A stretch of DNA of 54,293 bases from the NCBI GenBank assembly GCA_038150225.1, contig JAYQWG010000011.1, positions 1 through 54,293 on the forward strand, written 5' to 3'. Each line of letters opens with the position of its first letter. The first letter of the stretch is position 1. The position numbers were made by a program, and so were the translations under genes. This DNA is from Lucifugimonas sp038150225. Lineage in GTDB: Bacteria > Chloroflexota > Dehalococcoidia > Lucifugimonadales > Lucifugimonadaceae. Below the pieces are notes generated by a model. It was given only the letters and a program-made list of their open reading frames with translations. It ran no database searches and was not told where the DNA came from. This document shows positions 52,901-54,293 of the stretch, one piece after another.

Positions 52901-52957
52901 GTCACGATCGCGTTATAACGCATGTCCGCCCGGTCACAAACGGGTTACCCTTCTCCT

Positions 52958-53458
52958 ATGTCAAAAATCCGACACTTCACCGCAACCGGGTTCGTCGTAC
53001 ACGGCGATGCGACCCTTCTCCACTGGCACAAGAAGGTCCAGGAATGGCTTCCACCCGGCGGTCATGTTGATCCGAACGAGGACCCAGTACAAACCACGCT
53101 TCGAGAAATCATGGAAGAAACGGGATTCGAAGCTGAAATAGTGCCGACATACGAGCGCCTGGACATCTCAAACCTCGAACAGGTCGATGCACCACACAGC
53201 ATCATGATCGAAAACGTTGTCGATGCAGAACACGGCGAGCATCAGCACATCGACCACATCTATTTCACTCGCGTTAGTTCAGCAAACGGCGCGCGACCGT
53301 CTCCGCCCGATCAATGGATCTGGGTTTCGCGGGATCAACTCGACTCGGGGGTTTCGTTCAGAACGCCAAACGGCGAAGACCGTGTCCCACCTGAGGATGT
53401 ACTAAAACTAGGAATAACGGCGATCGACCACGTGACCGCCGCTTCAACCGGTCAATAA
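52958..53458 (+). CDS. NUDIX hydrolase
   Basis: The product of about 166 residues has the full NUDIX box, GX5EX7REUXEEXGU, as GGHVDPNEDPVQTTL then REIMEETGFE (about 38-60). It is preceded by the typical FTATGFVVHGDATLLHWHKK strand pair. It hydrolyses a nucleoside diphosphate linked to some moiety; the substrate is not predictable. ATG 52958 is preferred to ATG 52922, as the shorter form starts directly at the conserved fold. No Shine-Dalgarno is visible before it. Confidence 0.88.
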   Translation: MSKIRHFTATGFVVHGDATLLHWHKKVQEWLPPGGHVDPNEDPVQTTLREIMEETGFEAEIVPTYERLDISNLEQVDAPHSIMIENVVDAEHGEHQHIDHIYFTRVSSANGARPSPPDQWIWVSRDQLDSGVSFRTPNGEDRVPPEDVLKLGITAIDHVTAASTGQ

Positions 53459-53469
53459 AAGTATCCGAC

Positions 53470-54293
53470 CTAGCGGAACTTGCCTCGACCTGGAATCGGG
53501 ATAGCCTGCTCTAGCTTGCCGTTCCGAATTCCGAAGTAGTACTCGTGGAGGTTGATTGTTGTGTCACCGTGGGTCGGACGTGCCTGAACCTTGTCACCGA
53601 CTTTCAGCGACTGGGTCGACGCGTCTGGCAAACTCACCTGGGTGTGCTCTTCCGAGTGCTTGATGATCGATGCTCCGGCAGGAGAAACAATTTCTGCAAG
53701 ACCTCGATCAATCGATATCGCCTTCAATCCCATATCGGTAATTGCAACATCATCTTGTTGTCGTGATATCACCGTTGAGAGCACTGTGAGAGCTGGCTCG
53801 AAGTCGTTTAACACTTGGAGATAGTCACCATCCATAAAGATGTAAGAACCACACTGCAGTTCGGTCACCCCATCGACGTTACCTGAAATGTTGTAAGTGC
53901 CGGTTCCCGCCGCCGAAACGATCTTAACGCCAACGCCAGCATCTCGAATGTTCGATGCAGCTGAGTTCAAAATTGCCATGGCGTTCTCAGCGTTGATCTT
54001 TCGGGTTTCGTAGTCACGTTCTGCGACCGTGTGACCTTCGTAACCCATCAATCCGTCGAATCGAAGTCCAGGCGCATCATTGACCTGCTTTGCTAGCGCA
54101 ACGGCGGCTTCCGGATCAACACCACAACGGTTCATTCCAACATTAATTTCGATGATCACACCGAGTTCAGCCCCAGCCGCTGATGCCACTTCTGAGAGAT
54201 CAGAAACATTCGATGAATCCTCGACCGCGACAACCACATTTGCTGTGTTTGCAAGCGCGACGACCCGCGCGATTTTGCGTTTGCCGATTACCT
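53470..54293 (-). CDS. D-threonine aldolase / D-serine dehydratase-like PLP enzyme (5' part outside window)
   Basis: The frame is open to the window edge (VIGKRKIARVVALANTANVV before the first internal GTG 54237), so the gene is cut at its 5' end. The alanine-racemase-type barrel has VIIEINVGMNRCGV, GLMGYEGHT, VSAAGTGTYNISGNVDGVTE and ELQCGSYIFMDGDY. The C-terminal DSD1-type beta domain has PTHGDTTINLHEYYF, with HxD rather than the HxC of D-serine dehydratases. That metal site favours a D-threonine aldolase, cleaving D-threonine to glycine and acetaldehyde. It converges on the NUDIX gene with 11 bases between. Confidence 0.88.
   Translation of the reverse strand, partial: VIGKRKIARVVALANTANVVVAVEDSSNVSDLSEVASAAGAELGVIIEINVGMNRCGVDPEAAVALAKQVNDAPGLRFDGLMGYEGHTVAERDYETRKINAENAMAILNSAASNIRDAGVGVKIVSAAGTGTYNISGNVDGVTELQCGSYIFMDGDYLQVLNDFEPALTVLSTVISRQQDDVAITDMGLKAISIDRGLAEIVSPAGASIIKHSEEHTQVSLPDASTQSLKVGDKVQARPTHGDTTINLHEYYFGIRNGKLEQAIPIPGRGKFR

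Noticed and set aside
52724..52918. 64-codon ORF (MRRKCPCCPGG...) inside the folded region
   Set aside because: It starts in the H3 loop, runs through H3's right arm and H4, and has no ribosome binding site. The Cys-rich start looks like chance from palindromic GC sequence, though the CPCC could be checked.

Overview
The window reads as a gene-dense bacterial chromosome segment with moderate GC. It holds no rRNA, no tRNA that I recognise, no CRISPR array and no insertion sequence. The gene content is core metabolism plus housekeeping: a complete F-type ATP synthase operon, a PyrR-controlled pyrimidine operon, an hspR-grpE-dnaK heat-shock operon and the Rex redox repressor. Frequent TTG and GTG starts, many Arg codons read as CGA, an HspR-type heat-shock repressor, DUF951, a CdsZ-like zinc ribbon protein, an ACT-domain malic enzyme and Asp/Glu-rich proteins suggest a free-living member of the Chloroflexota, possibly a marine Dehalococcoidia/SAR202-type lineage. 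That placement is inference from protein flavour and no marker gene proves it.

Layout. 1-4321 (minus): 5' part of pyruvate phosphate dikinase, a pirin, a serine-recombinase homologue lacking its catalytic residues, and a coiled-coil zinc ribbon protein. 4534-6021 (plus): pyruvate kinase. 6018-9783 (minus): MoxR ATPase, DUF58 protein and multi-pass membrane protein. 9849-11391 (minus): lipoprotein and FAH-family hydrolase. 11633-14156 (plus): membrane-anchored gluzincin peptidase and histone-deacetylase-like protein. 14153-18918 (minus): xylulokinase, then dnaK, grpE and hspR. 19257-21415: small zinc ribbon protein, membrane protein, rex, a gap with a possible leader ORF, and an orphan LuxR-type HTH protein.

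21467-28963 (minus) is atpI-B-E-F-H-A-G-D-C, with a promoter and an 18-bp Rex-like operator in front. 29187-31005 (minus): bifunctional-nuclease-family protein, DUF951 protein and pyrF. 31087-31794: endonuclease III relative. 31796-34359 (minus): modA-modB-modC molybdate importer. 34475-35299: methyltransferase. 35665-43205 (minus): carB, carA, pyrC, pyrB and pyrR, preceded by a complete PyrR attenuator. 43476-46744 (minus): SprT-like protein, FAD amine oxidase and malic enzyme. 47030-48844 (plus): ferredoxin/flavodoxin reductase and a GarR-type reductase. 49006-50189 (minus): small exported protein and PAC2 protein. 50370-53458 (plus): two D-2-hydroxyacid dehydrogenases, a strongly folded leader-like RNA region and a NUDIX hydrolase. 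The window ends inside a D-threonine-aldolase-like gene.

The most unusual items are the Rex-like box over the ATP synthase promoter, a His/Glu/Asp-rich insertion of about 135 residues in ATP synthase subunit a, the folded region at 52544-52920 with a perfect Shine-Dalgarno and a 10-codon ORF, an in-frame amber codon near the start of the second dehydrogenase, and the catalytically degenerate serine recombinase.
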